From assembly GCA_030533445.1 (NCBI GenBank), contig CM060065.1, positions 25,087,474 through 25,151,473 on the forward strand: a DNA stretch of 64,000 nt, written 5' to 3'. Shown piece by piece: positions 1 to 11,633 of the stretch; the stretch's first letter is position 1, and the number at the start of each line of letters is the position of its first letter. The translations under genes and the position numbers were made by a program. The notes beneath the pieces were generated by a model that was not told the origin of the DNA, ran no database searches, and was given only the letters and a program-made list of their open reading frames with translations. This DNA comes from Cyprinodon diabolis. Its lineage: Eukaryota > Chordata > Actinopteri > Cyprinodontiformes > Cyprinodontidae.

Positions 1-57
1 AACAGAAAGTTCAAGACGCACAGAAACCAACAAGCCCAAAAGCAGAAAAGCGCATAC

Positions 58-120
58 CTTTAGCTTGGAATGAAACTCACGAGATTTTCTTCTGGCAAGA
101 ACCTGAATGTGACTAGACAC
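58..120 (-). CDS. tead1: TEAD transcription factor exon, TEA-domain helix 3, TEAD1-type version
   Basis: This 63-bp exon encodes 21 residues in phase 0: VSSHIQVLARRKSREFH followed by SKLK. That is the last helix of the TEA/ATTS DNA-binding domain, the part that reads the M-CAT element (family knowledge). The RRKS-x-FHSKLK ending matches TEAD1 better than TEAD3 or TEAD4. Reading on the minus strand, it is preceded by a CGCAG acceptor (121-125) and followed by a GTATGC donor (52-57). TEAD proteins act in the nucleus as DNA-binding partners of YAP/TAZ (family knowledge). The adjacent exon at 211-273 encodes a second version of the same segment. The exon ends where the continuous TEAD1 protein would enter the linker to the YAP-binding domain; the next exon is outside the window. 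The paralogue call rests on a few residues. Confidence 0.93.
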
Positions 121-210
121 CTGCGGGGTAGGGGAGGGGAGGAAAACAAAGGAAGAGCCTGTAACCATGGCAATGAAAAGCCCCCTGCAACTGGGCAAAG
201 CCAGACGTAC

Positions 211-273
211 CTTAATGGCAGCTTGGATTTCTCGAACTTTCTTTCTTGCTAAGACCTGTATGTGACTAGACAC
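211..273 (-). CDS. tead1: TEAD alternative exon, second version of TEA-domain helix 3
   Basis: This 63-bp phase-0 exon encodes VSSHIQVLARKKVREI followed by QAAIK. The first ten residues equal those of the neighbouring exon and the rest differ. It is flanked by AG (274-275) and by a GTACGT donor (205-210). In gene order it precedes exon 58-120 and is separated from it by a 90-bp intron. Both exons are 63 bp and phase 0, so using either one keeps the frame. The KKVRE ending resembles the TEAD3-type version of this helix (family knowledge). Mutually exclusive use is an inference; inclusion of both would add 21 residues and is also possible in frame. Confidence 0.88.
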
Positions 274-2474
274 CTCCATTGAAAAACAAGAGAAAAAGTA
301 CAATAAAAAACAAGAAAAACCCAAAAAGGTTCAGAGTGGATCACAGATTCTTTGTTTAAAAACACTTAAGTGAGGCATTCTGAGACCACACACCAAGCTA
401 ACAACCAATAAAGGCCATGTACAGTGTGTTGTCGTGACTTAAGTGAGCTGATTAGGGAAGATGCAGGCTCCTTTTGCACACATTAACAGCACACAGATGT
501 GATCCACTGTGCGCTGAATAAAAATCGGCTGGTCTAGTATTTAGCTGCCGCCAAGTGAGGCGATTCTCCAGCAAAGTTTACCTCAGTTACTCACATAATT
601 CAAAATAATCCTGTACTCATAGATGACGCAGTCTGGAAGCACTTTAATTGAAAGGTAATGTGTATTAATGGCAGCCTTGAGAGCTGGACTGTGTAGACTC
701 CAATCACACAAATCACACTCAAGTTGAATAGTGAAACAGTGGGGAAAAAAAGGGATTCAACAGAAAGGTATCAGCAGGAGCTGAATTTTCAGCTGAACAA
801 GAATTTACATAAATATCAAAACATACCTACCTTAGTTAAGCATTTAAACCGCAATTTTTAAAAAAACTATTTGACTACAGAGGTCACTCATGTTGGAGTT
901 TTATTTTTTTAACATAATTTAATTAAAGTTCAGTCATCAGATTATTGCTGCAGCCTCTGAAAATAATAATAATAAAAAGAATTAATATTAAAACTACTAT
1001 ATAACTTATTTCTAAAACTAATTTACAAATAAGTTACATATTAGTTTTAATATTAAAATTATTTGTAAAACCAATTTACTTGCATTATGTATAAAATAAG
1101 TCATGCATTTGGACACGAACCAAAGGAGCTCAAATATCCATGTAATGATATCATGCATGTACATTATATCAATTTAAACAAACCGGAATATATGGTTATT
1201 GCTATAGCTTTGAGTAAACAAGTGCCTCCAAGCCTAATTCTGTAAAAACATGAAGCCTTTCCGGTCCAGACTGATCAATACAAACTCAGTAATTGAGTGT
1301 CACTGCAGACAACACCTTGCTTATCGCTGTCACCGAAATGATCAGAGAGGGGGTTTCCGTGTTTAAAACGAAATATCACTTGTCATTTCCTTTATTAAGA
1401 CAATGCTATAAGGATTTGTTTCAATACAAACCATATCACCTTTTATGTATAATTAGCACCGTTATCAAAACAAAAAAAATCCTAGTAATGTAATTTGCAA
1501 AGATAGAAGATAAAAAGTGTATAAACAGGTATTCAGACTACCTGGATTTTCTCATTAAAGAAACCCTATTATGAAGTGTGGAACATGTTAGAGCTGGAGT
1601 ATGTTAAAAATATAGATTCCTTGTTAAATGACGAATGATCTTAGATGTGAAATGTTTTTTTCAATTCAAGACTTTGGAATGCTGTTATTTAATATTTTAA
1701 TAATTTATTAATTACTATTTTGTTTTGTCTTTTCTTCATTTTTTTATTTCTTTTTTTTCCCTGTTTTGTTGTTGTGAGGCCTTAGCTGATCTTTATCTTG
1801 AAAGATGCCATCCATGTCAACAGAAATAAAGGGTATCTAATTACTCACTCAGGAGAGCTATTTTATGTTTCTGAGTGAAGGTGGAAAGATCTGACGGTCA
1901 AGTGACATTTTTTTATCCTTACTAAAGTTGCAGTTGATTTACCTTGGAACATGGAATTGGGAAGTCAGAGAGACATAACACCTCTGTTTCCCAATCTTAC
2001 AAAAATACAGTTCTACATGGTATTTTGTGCATGTAAAGGGCACTAACATATCCCATGTAATACACATGTAATATACAAAGAGTAATACCGGAATGACGGA
2101 CTTACTGGTATGTACATAATGATAATGGCTTCAAACAGTCAATTGAGGAAAGTTTTATTATTCCTAAATCAAGAGGTTGGGTATGGTCAAATCTCCAACT
2201 TTCCAACTTGGAAGTCCCTTTTTCAGGGGTGTTCCAGCTGAGATTTCCTAATAGGTCTGAAATTTCAACTTCCAAGTAAAAATAAAAATAGAACACTATA
2301 ATTTTCCATCTGTTTTTACATCATGTTGTTTGGGATAAAAAGAAAAAAAAACATTTTCTAAGATTGAAGTGATACAATGCATTCCAATTTAACAAAAAAG
2401 AGAAAGAAAGAACAGGTTTCTAATTGACTCCTGTGAATGCAGATTGTCTTCAATCAGCTGTGGATCGACTAAAG
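274..2474. other. TEAD intron, no gene seen
   Basis: AT-rich non-coding sequence with no recognisable coding exon on either strand. The part at about 400-600 has more balanced base composition and could be regulatory, but no specific site can be supported. Many poly-A and poly-T runs and short ATT repeats are present. Confidence 0.6.
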
Positions 2475-2598
2475 CAGTGTTTTTCAACCCTGGTCCTCAA
2501 GGCACACTGTCCTGCATGTTTTAGATGTTTCCCAGCTTTCACACACCTGTTATCAATTGATAGCAGATTATCGGGCTTTGCTGAACTGCAATCATCTG
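2475..2598 (+). mobile_element. Fragment of a non-autonomous hAT-like DNA transposon
   Basis: The stretch opens with CAGTGTTTTTCAACCCTGGT and continues with a 'cctcaaggcacactgtcctg' segment. This is a terminal sequence I associate with abundant non-autonomous hAT-type elements in fish. No matching inverted end (AAAACACTG) is present downstream, so the copy is truncated. A second short element-like stretch (agggtggccat...aggaggaca) begins at about 2602. Family assignment is from memory. Confidence 0.4.
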
Positions 2599-3212
2599 AA
2601 TAGGGTGGCCATTTCTATAGCACCAAAAAGGAGGACATTGTGCAGAATATCAATAAATTACTAAGGTGTACATAAGAATCGGGTAAAGTCACATTTATAG
2701 TACAATTCTTAGTAGTTTAAAGAGGATGCTTGTGTAGCTGAATAGAACAAAATATTAAAGAGATGTAAAAAAGAATTGGTTCCCAGCATTTGTATTTATT
2801 TAATACATTGTGGTGTTTAAAAAATTACAATTTTTTGACACGATTAATTTGTGCAGAACGGCTGCAATTGATCATAAATTATTTCTAATTGCATTAAAAG
2901 AGCATTAAATTATCTTATTCCTGTATAAACCCTGTGAACTTTTAATTTAATATGACATATTTAAAAAAAATCCCCATCATCATCCAGCAGATGTTCAGTT
3001 TCGGCCCAAATATTTTCTTTCTGTTGTGGATTTTTGTAACAGGAATAACTAGGATCATCCATAGTTTGTATGAACTATGCACTCATCATCTCTTCATCCA
3101 TACCTGCAATAAGAATTTTCTTTTAAAGTTGTGAGATGCGCTCTAGAATTTCACAACTTCTTCCTGGTCTGTTGAAGCACCAATAGTCTGCATTCAATGA
3201 TTTAATTAATTA
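2599..3212. other. TEAD intron, no gene seen
   Basis: AT-rich sequence ending in TTTAATTAATTA directly before the first head of the repeat array. No coding exon or RNA gene is recognised. Confidence 0.55.
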
Positions 3213-3337
3213 GGCCCGAGCAGCAAAGCGCTGCGAAGGCCTATTGTATTTCGAAAGTTTCTTATTATTATTATTATTATTATTATTAGGCCCGAGCAGC
3301 AAAGCGCTGCGAAGGCCTATTGTATTTCGAAAGTTTC

Positions 3338-3376
<39 letters not shown>
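3213..3376 (+). repeat. Two head-only copies of the array element, each followed by (TTA)n
   Basis: Heads start at 3213 and 3289. Each is about 52 bp: an imperfect hairpin GGCC-cga-GCAGC-aaagc-GCTGC-gaa-GGCC, then a conserved CTATTGTATTTCGAAAG, then TTTC, then a TTA microsatellite. The body is missing from both. A third head (3377) begins the first full unit. The arrangement suggests repeated insertion or slippage at the TTA tract just inside the element's own end. Confidence 0.8.
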
Positions 3377-6300
3377 GGCCCGAGCAGCAAAGCGCTGCGA
3401 AGGCCTATTGTATTTAGAAAGTTTCTCCTCCTAGGGATAATGAGCTATCGGCTTCAAACTCGGTCATTATGCAGTTAAGGCATTGGAGATTAAAAGTTAT
3501 CAAAGGTTTTCGTTTTTGAGCATGTTTAAGGGGTCCCCAGGGGCCCCAAAGTTAGGGCACTTTTGAAGAATTTCAAAGTGGAATAACTTTTACAAAAAAA
3601 GTTCAAATCAAACCAAGTTAGGCAGTAAGGAGCCCCTTTGGGTGCTTGACCATACTGGATGGTCAAATGATGACATCATCTAAGCCCCGCCCCCTAAGGG
3701 AAGAAAGTCACTTTTTTCACTTGGGAGGGTCCCTTTCAGTCATATTAAACACCAGCACCTTGAAACTTTGTCAGATGATAGAAAACATGTTGGTCTAACT
3801 TCGTTTAAAGCACAAAGATTTTGAGTTAAATGGTGTTGCTATGGTGACCCGGCAAAGTCAGGTGTTTCGCCGTGATCATACTTTTGGCTCTCATCTCCTC
3901 ATAGATCCTTCAATCTGCACCAAAGTCACTAGGATGGAACTTGGTCCAAGCCCACACAAGAATCTAGGCCAATAATCGATGGGCGTGGCTTACTTTCTAT
4001 ACAGCGCCCCCTAGAAAAACTAAAACGACCAGCCCCAAGCCATGCAATGACTTAGGATTATGAAAGTTGGCACACATGTTAAACACCCCAGGACCTACAA
4101 AAAAGCCTCTTGGACCCATGGTCTAAACCCCACAGGAAGTCGGCCATTTTTGATTGAAGTTCAAATTTTCACCGTAATTTTGCACTTTATAGCCTCTATA
4201 TTTGAACGAACTCCTCCTACAGCTTTTGAGTCACAGGCTTCAAACTAACTCCAACTTGACTTGAGGCATTGGGGATCAAAATTTATCAAAGGAATTTTTC
4301 TACATCAAAGCATGTGGGCGTGGCCAGGCGTCAAACTTGGTCATTAGGCAGGGAAACAAAGGGTAAGCCCCGTGCCATGTTATGACTGAGAGTTCTGAAA
4401 CTTGGACCACTTATGTAACCCCTCAGGACCTACAAAAAAGTCTCTTGGGGCCATGGTCCAAATCACACAGGAAGTCGGCCATTTTGAATCAAAGAAATCC
4501 CTTTGCTTTCTTACCTTTGTGACCTATTTGAGCGAACTCCTCCTAGAGCTTTTGAGTTACACACTTTATATTCACCGTATAATGACTTGAGACATTGGGG
4601 ATCAAAAGTTATCAAAGGAATTTTTCTAAATCAAAGCATGTGGGCGTGGCCAAGCGCCAAACTTGGTCATTAGGCAGGGAAACAAAGGGTAAGCCCCGTG
4701 CCATGTTATGACTGAGAGTTCTGAAACTTGGACCACTTATGTAACCCCTCAGGACCTACAAAAAAGTCTCTTGGGCCCATGGTCTAAACCTCTCATGAAG
4801 TCGGCCATTTTGAATCAAACGTCACCCTTATGAAAATAGAATCACTATGTTAAAATATTTCTAAAAAATCAGTCGTTTTCCCAAAAGAGCTAGGACTTTT
4901 GGAATATATTCCTCTAATAGCTACTTGTATGACGGTAAACACAGCATAGCTCTTCTTAAAAGTCCGTCACTCTAATTTTTCAAAAGTTTGTGTTAACAGG
5001 AAATTGTTGTATTTCAAAAAGTTTTATAGCAATCGTAGCCAAATTTGGAATAGTTATTTATCCTTTGATTATAGAAAAGACTGCCAAGTTTGGCATGAAT
5101 CTATGCATGTTTGAGCATCTTATGGGGTTTTCAACTGCCGCAGTATATGGCATTCAAGTTTAAAGATTTTTCTTTCTTTAAATTATTTCATAAATCATCT
5201 AAAAAAAATCTAGGACATGCAAGATGTGTTCCTTGACATTTGCGATTTTTTTCGGGATTTTATTGCAAACTATGGATTTTTTATGATTTTTTTTGTTTTG
5301 AGTAGAGTCGGCCATTTTGAATTACATTTCACCCTGTTGTGAAATCACGGACCTCTTTTCAAAAAATTGTATAAAATCAGCCTTTTATCCAAATGAGCTA
5401 AAACTTTCAAAATACGTTCTTTACAAAGCCTGCTGTAAGCTGGTTACAATAGGAAAGCGCTTCTTTAAAGTCCGTCACTCTGATTTCTCAAAGGTTTGTG
5501 TTAACAGGAAATTGTTGTATCTCAAAAAGTTTTATAGCAATCCTAGCCAAATTTGGAACATTTATTTATCCTTTGATTATAGAAAAGACTGCCAAGTTTG
5601 GCGTGAATCTATGCATGTTTGAGCATCTTATGGGGTTTTCAACTGCCGCACTATAAGGCATTCACGTTTAAAGATTTTTCTTTCTTTAAATTATTTAATA
5701 AATCATCTAAAAAAAATCTAGGACATGCGAGATGTGTTCCTTGACATTTGCGATTTTTTTCTGGATTTTATTTCAAAATATGGATTTTTTATGATTTTTT
5801 TTGTTTTGAGTAGAGTCGGCCATTTTGAATTACATTTCACCCTGTTGTGAAATCACGGACCTCTTTTCAAAAAATTGTATAAAATCAGTCTTTTATCCAA
5901 ATGAGCTAATACTTTCAAAATACGTTCTTTCCAAAGCCTGCTGTAAGCTGGTTACAATAGCAAAGCGCTTTTTTAAAGTCTGTCACTCCTATTTTTCAAA
6001 AGTTTGTGTTAACAGGAAATTGTTATATCGCAAAAAGTTTTATAGCAATCCTAGCCAAATTTGGAACAGTTATTTATCCTTTGATTATAGAAAAGACTGC
6101 CAAGTTTGGCGTGAATCTATGCATGTTTGAGCATCTTATGGGGTTTTCAACTGCCGCAGTATATGGCATTCAAGTTTAAAGATTTTTCTTTCTTTAAATT
6201 ATTTAATAAATCATCTAAAAAAAATCTAGGACATGCAAGATGTGTTCCTTGACATTTGTGATTTTTTTCGGGATTTTATTGCAAACTATGGATTTTTAAT

Positions 6301-7654
6301 GATTTTTTTTGTTTTGAGTAGAGTCGGCCATTTTGAATTACATTTTACCCTGTTGTAAAATCACGGACCTCTTTTCAAAAAATTGTATAAAATCAGCCTT
6401 TTATCCAAATGAGCTAAAACTTTCAAAATACGTTCTTTACAAAGCCTGCTGTAAGCTGGTTACAATAGGAAAGCGCTTCTTTAAAGTCCGTCACTCTGAT
6501 TTCTCAAAAGTTTGTGTTAACAGGAAATTGTTGTATCTCAAAAAGTTTTATAGCAATCCTAGCCAAATTTGGAACATTCATTTATCCTTTGATTATAGAA
6601 AAGACTGCCAAGTTTGGCGTACATCTATGCATGTTTGAGCATCTTATGGGGTTTTCAACTGCCGCAGTATAAGGCATTCACGTTTAAAGATTTTTCTTTC
6701 TTTAAATTATTTAATAAATCATCTAAAAAAAATCTAGGACATGCGAGATGTGTTCCTTGACATTTGCGATTTTTTTCTGGATTTTATTTCAAAATATGGA
6801 TTTTTTATGATTTTTTTTGTTTTGAGTAGAGTCGGCCATTTTGAATTACATTTCACCCTGTTGTGAAATCACGGACCTCTTTTCAAAAAATTGTATAAAA
6901 TCAGCCTTTTATCCAAATGAGCTAATACTTTCAAAATACGTTCTTTACAAAGCCTGCTGTAAGCTGGTTACAATAGCAAAGCGCTTCTTTGAAGTCTGTC
7001 ACTCTGATTTTTCAAAAGTTTGTGTTAACAGGAAATTGTTGTATCGCAAAAAGTTTTATAGCAATCCTAGCCAAATTTGGAACAGTTATTTATCCTTTGA
7101 TTATAGAAAAGACTGCCAAGTTTGGCGTAAATCTATGCATGTTTGAGCATCTTATGAGGTTTTCAACTACCGCAGTATAAGGCATTCACGTTTAAAGATT
7201 TTTCTTTCTTTAAATTATTTAATAAATCATCTAAAAAAAAATCTAGGACATGCGAGATGTGTTCCTTGACATTTGTGATTTTTTTCGGGATTTTATTGCA
7301 AACTATGGATTTTTAATGATTTTTTTTGTTTTGAGTAGGGTGTATTACCGCTAACCGTGGATTTTGGCAGTGGTGTTTCTCCATCTTTTGAACATATACT
7401 TTTGACCCACCACCTGAGATGGCCGCAGCATCTATCTCACAGATGAGATTCATCCCAGATATTATATTTTATCCCTAGTTTAACCCTTCCTGACCAAAGC
7501 TGTGGTTGTCTCAGCAGGCCCAGAGGTAAAGCGTGGAACCCATTTTGCTGGGTCGGGAGGAGCAAGAAGGAGGCGGTCGCTTGGTTCCCGCGGTCGCAGC
7601 ATACCAGGCGGTGCGAGCTGCGAGGGCCGCCCAATGCCACTTGTGGCTTTAATT
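3377..7654 (+). repeat. Array unit 1, type A
   Basis: Head (3377) fused directly to the body at TCCTCCTAGGG, so the first ~370 bp of body found in other units is missing. Type A body has modules ending in GGAAGTCGGCCATTTT near 4137 and 4470, then a diverged first repeat (from about 4798). Four 508-bp repeats follow, starting near 5305, 5813, 6321 and 6829, then the tail (7338-7654). The tail ends in the small hairpin GCCAC-TT-GTGGC and CTTTAATT. It has no protein-coding capacity that I recognise. The 101-codon frame in each 508-bp repeat has no ATG. Confidence 0.85.
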
Positions 7655-7664
7655 ATTATTATTA

Positions 7665-7713
7665 GGCCCGAGCAGCAAAGCGCTGCGAAGGCCTATTGTA
7701 TTTTGAAAGTTTC

Positions 7714-7752
<39 letters not shown>

Positions 7753-10700
7753 GGCCCGAGCAGCAAAGTGCTGCGAAGGCCTATTGTATTTCGAAAGTTT
7801 CTTATTATTATTAGGCCCGAGCAGCAAAGTGCTGCGAAGGCCTATTGTATTTCGAAAGTTTCTTATTATTATTATTATTACGATTCTTGTAGCACTTTGA
7901 ACGCATTTTACGGGGACTTCGCATATTCAAAAACTCAGGAAAACGTGGCAGTAAATTGTCCCCCGCGTGAAATAGCCGGTCTATAATAGAATCAAAAATG
8001 GCCGCCCCCAAATTACGCCACAGCGCCCCCTAACGTGAGTTGGGGGAAACTGTAAGTCCCAGAGATCTGAATTTTGGCACACAGGTAGATCTCCTCAAAT
8101 CATGAAAAAAAGTCTCTTGGAGGTATGCCCTAAAACCCACAGGAAGTCAGCCATTTTGGGTCAAAGTGCGATTTTTGGCCATTTTTCATTTTCGCTCATG
8201 TCGAACTTTAACGAACTCCTCCTAGGGATTATGAGCTATCGGCTTCAAACTCGGTCATTATGCAGTTAAGGCATTGGAGATTAAAAGTTATCAAAGGTTT
8301 TCGTTTTTGAGCATGTTTAAGGGGTCCCCAGGGGCCCCAAAGTTAGGCTACTTTTGAAGAATTTCAAAGTTGAATAACTTTTACAAAAAAAATTCAAATC
8401 AAACCAAGTTTGGCAGTAAGGAGCCCCTTTGGGTGCTTGACCATACTGGATGGTCAAATGATGACATCATCTAAGCCCCGCCCCCTAAGGGAAGAAAGTT
8501 ACTTTTTTCACTTGGGAGGGTCCCTTTCACTCATTTTAAACACCAGCACCTTGAAACTTTGTCAGATGATAGAAAACAGGTTGGTCTAACTTCGTTTAAA
8601 GCACAGAGAGTCTGAGTTAAATGGTGTTGCCGTGGCACCATGGCGAAGTGAGGCGTTTCGCCATGAAAATACGATTGGCTCTCATTTCCTCAATAATAAT
8701 CAGATCTGCACCAAAATAACAAGAGATGATCCTAGTCCAACTCCCAACAGGAATCCAGAGCAATATTTTGTGGGCGGGGCTTAATTTCCCTACAGCGCCC
8801 CCTAGAAATAACAAACTTCAAACCATCAGCCCCAAGCCGTTTTTAGTCCAGGAATATTGAAACTTTGAACACATTTGCATCTCATCAGGCCCCAACTAAA
8901 AGCCTCTTGAAGACACGGTCTAAACCCCACCGGAAGTCGGCCATTTTGAATTACATTTTACCCTGTTGTGAAATCACAGACCTCTTTTCAAAAAATTGTA
9001 TAAAATCAGCCTTTTATCCAAATGAGCTAACACTTTCAAAATACGTTCTTTACAAAGCCTGCTATAAGCTGGTTACAATAGTAAAGCGCTTCTTTAAAGT
9101 CCGTCACTCTGATTTTTCAAAAGTTTGCGTTCTCGCCTAATAGTTGGTCAAGTGGACAGATAATGCCAGGAAATAATTCAGCCCCTAGCCATGCTCGTTC
9201 CTAGGATAATAAAACTGGGCACACATCTGTATGAGCTCTCCACCTACAAAAAGTTTCATTGGAGCCATGGTCTAAACCTCTCATGAAGTCGGCCATTTTT
9301 AATCAAACGGCACCCTTATGAAAATAGAATCACTATGTTAAAATATTTCTAAAAAATCAGTCGTTTTCCTAAAAGAGCTAGGACTTTTGGAATATATTCC
9401 TCTAATCGCTACTGGTTTGATGGTAAACACAGCATAGCTCTTCTTAAAAGTCCGTCACTCTGATTTTTCACAATTTTTTGTTAACAGGAAATTGTTGTAT
9501 CTCAAAAAGTTTTATAGCAATCGTAGCCAAATTTGGTACAGTTATTTATCCTTTGATTATAGAAAAGACTGCCAAGTTTGGCGTGAATCTATGCATGTTT
9601 GAGCATCTTATGGGGTTTTCAACTGCCGCAGTATATGGCATTCAAGTTTAAAGATTTTTCTTTCTTTAAATTATTTAATAAATCATCTAAAAAAAATCTA
9701 GGATATGCAAGATGTGTTCCTTGACATTTGTGATTTTTTTCGGGATTTTATTGCAAACTATGGATTTTTAATGATTTTTTTTGTTTTGAGTAGAGTCGGC
9801 CATTTTGAATTACATTTTACCCTGTTGTGAAATCACGGACCTCTTTTCAAAAAATTGTATAAAATCAGCCTTTTATCCAAATGAGCTAATACTTTCAAAA
9901 TACGTTCTTTACAAAGCCTGCTGTAAGCTGGTTACAATAGCAAAGCGCTTCTTTAAAGTCTGTCACTCTGATTTTTCACAAGTTTGTGTTAACAGGAAAT
10001 TGTTGTATCGCAAAAAGTTTTATAGCAATCCTAGCCAAATTTGGAACAGTTATTTATCCTTTGATTATAGAAAAGACTGCAAAGTTTGGCGTAAATCTAT
10101 GCATGTTTGAGCATCTTATGAGGTTTTCAACTGCCGCAGTATAAGGCATTCACGTTTAAAGATTTTTCTTTCTTTAAATTATTTAATAAATCATCTAAAA
10201 AAAATCTAGGACATGCGAGATGTGTTCCTTGACATTTGCGATTTTTTTCGGGATTTTATTGCAAACTATGGATTTTTAATGATTTCTGTTGTTTTGAGTA
10301 GAGTCGGCCATTTTGAATTACATTTCACCCTGTTGTGAAATCACTGACCTCTTTTCCAAAATTTTTATAAAATCAGCCTTTTATCCAAATGAGCTAATAC
10401 TTTCAAAATACGTTCTTTACAAAGCCTGCTGTAAGCTGGTTACAATAGCAAAGCGCTTCTTTAAAGTCTGTCACTCTGATTTTTCAAAAGTTTGTGTTAA
10501 CAGGAAATTGTTGTATCGCTAAATTTTTTATAGCAATCCTAGCCAAATTTGGAACATTTATTTATCCTTTGATTATAGAAAAGACTGCCAAGTGTGGCCT
10601 AAATCTATGCATGTTTGAGCATCTTATGAGGTTTTCAACTGCCGCAGTATAAGGCATTCACGTTTAAAGATTTTTCTTTCTTTAAATTATTGAATAAATC

Positions 10701-11633
10701 ATCTAAAAAAAATCTAGGACATGCGAGATGTGTTCCTTGACATTTGCGATTTTTTTCGGGATTTTATTGCAAACTATGGATTTTTAATGATTTTTTTTGT
10801 TTTGAGTAGAGTCGGCCATTTTGAATTACATTTCACCCTGTTGTGAAATCACTGACCTCTTTTCAAAAAATTTTATAAAATCAGCCTTTTATCCAAATGA
10901 GCTAATACTTTCAAAATACGTTCTTTACAAAGCCTGCTGTAAGCTGGTTACAATAGCAAAGCGCTTCTTTAAAGTCTGTCACTCTGATTTTTCAAAAGTT
11001 TGTGTTAACAGGAAATTGTTGTATCGCAAAAAGTTTTATAGCAATCCTAGCCAAATTTGGAACAGTTATTTATCCTTTGATTATAGAAAAGACTGCCAAG
11101 TTTGGCGTAAATCTATGCATGTTTGAGCATCTTATGAGGTTTTCAACTGCCGCAGTATAAGGCATTCACGTTTAAAGATTTTTCTTTCTTTAAATTATTT
11201 AATAAATCATCTAAAAAAAATCTAGGACATGCGAGATGTGTTCCTTGACATTTGCGATTTTTTTCGGGATTTTATTGCAAACTATGGATTTTTAATGATT
11301 TTTTTTGTTTTGAGTAGGGTGTATTACCGCTAACCGTGGATTTTGGCGGTGGTGTTTCTCCATCTTTTGAACATATACTTTTGACCCACCACCTGAGATG
11401 GCCGCAGCATCTATCTCACAGATGAGATTCATCCCAGATATTATATTTTATCCCTAGTTTAACCCTTCCTGACCAAAGCTGTGGTTGTCTCAGCAGGCCC
11501 AGAGGTAAAGCGTGGAACCCATTTTGCTGGGTCGGGAGGAGCAAGAAGGAGGCGGTCGCTTGGTTCCCGCGGTCGCAGCATACCAGGCGGTGCGAGCTGC
11601 GAGGGCCGCCCAATGCCACTTGTGGCTTTAATT
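7665..11633 (+). repeat. Array unit 2, type B, with three stacked heads
   Basis: Heads start at 7665, 7753 and 7814, each followed by TTA repeats. The full body then begins at CGATTCTTGTAGCAC. Type B body carries a truncated 508-type repeat (from about 8936), further modules and a diverged repeat (from about 9289). Three 508-bp repeats start near 9793, 10301 and 10809. The tail ends at 11633. The unit matches unit 5 at a constant offset of 11,227 bp from 8617 onward. Confidence 0.85.

Noticed and set aside
5317..5622. A 101-codon open frame repeated in nearly every 508-bp repeat
   Set aside because: It begins at TTG, not ATG, has biased AT-rich composition and matches no family I know. Recent homogenisation of the array explains why it stays open; some copies (10313, 21540) are interrupted.
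7437..7640. 67-codon minus-strand frame repeated in all ten tails
   Set aside because: The identical frame is a by-product of nearly identical tail DNA. There is no signal, domain or start context worth calling.
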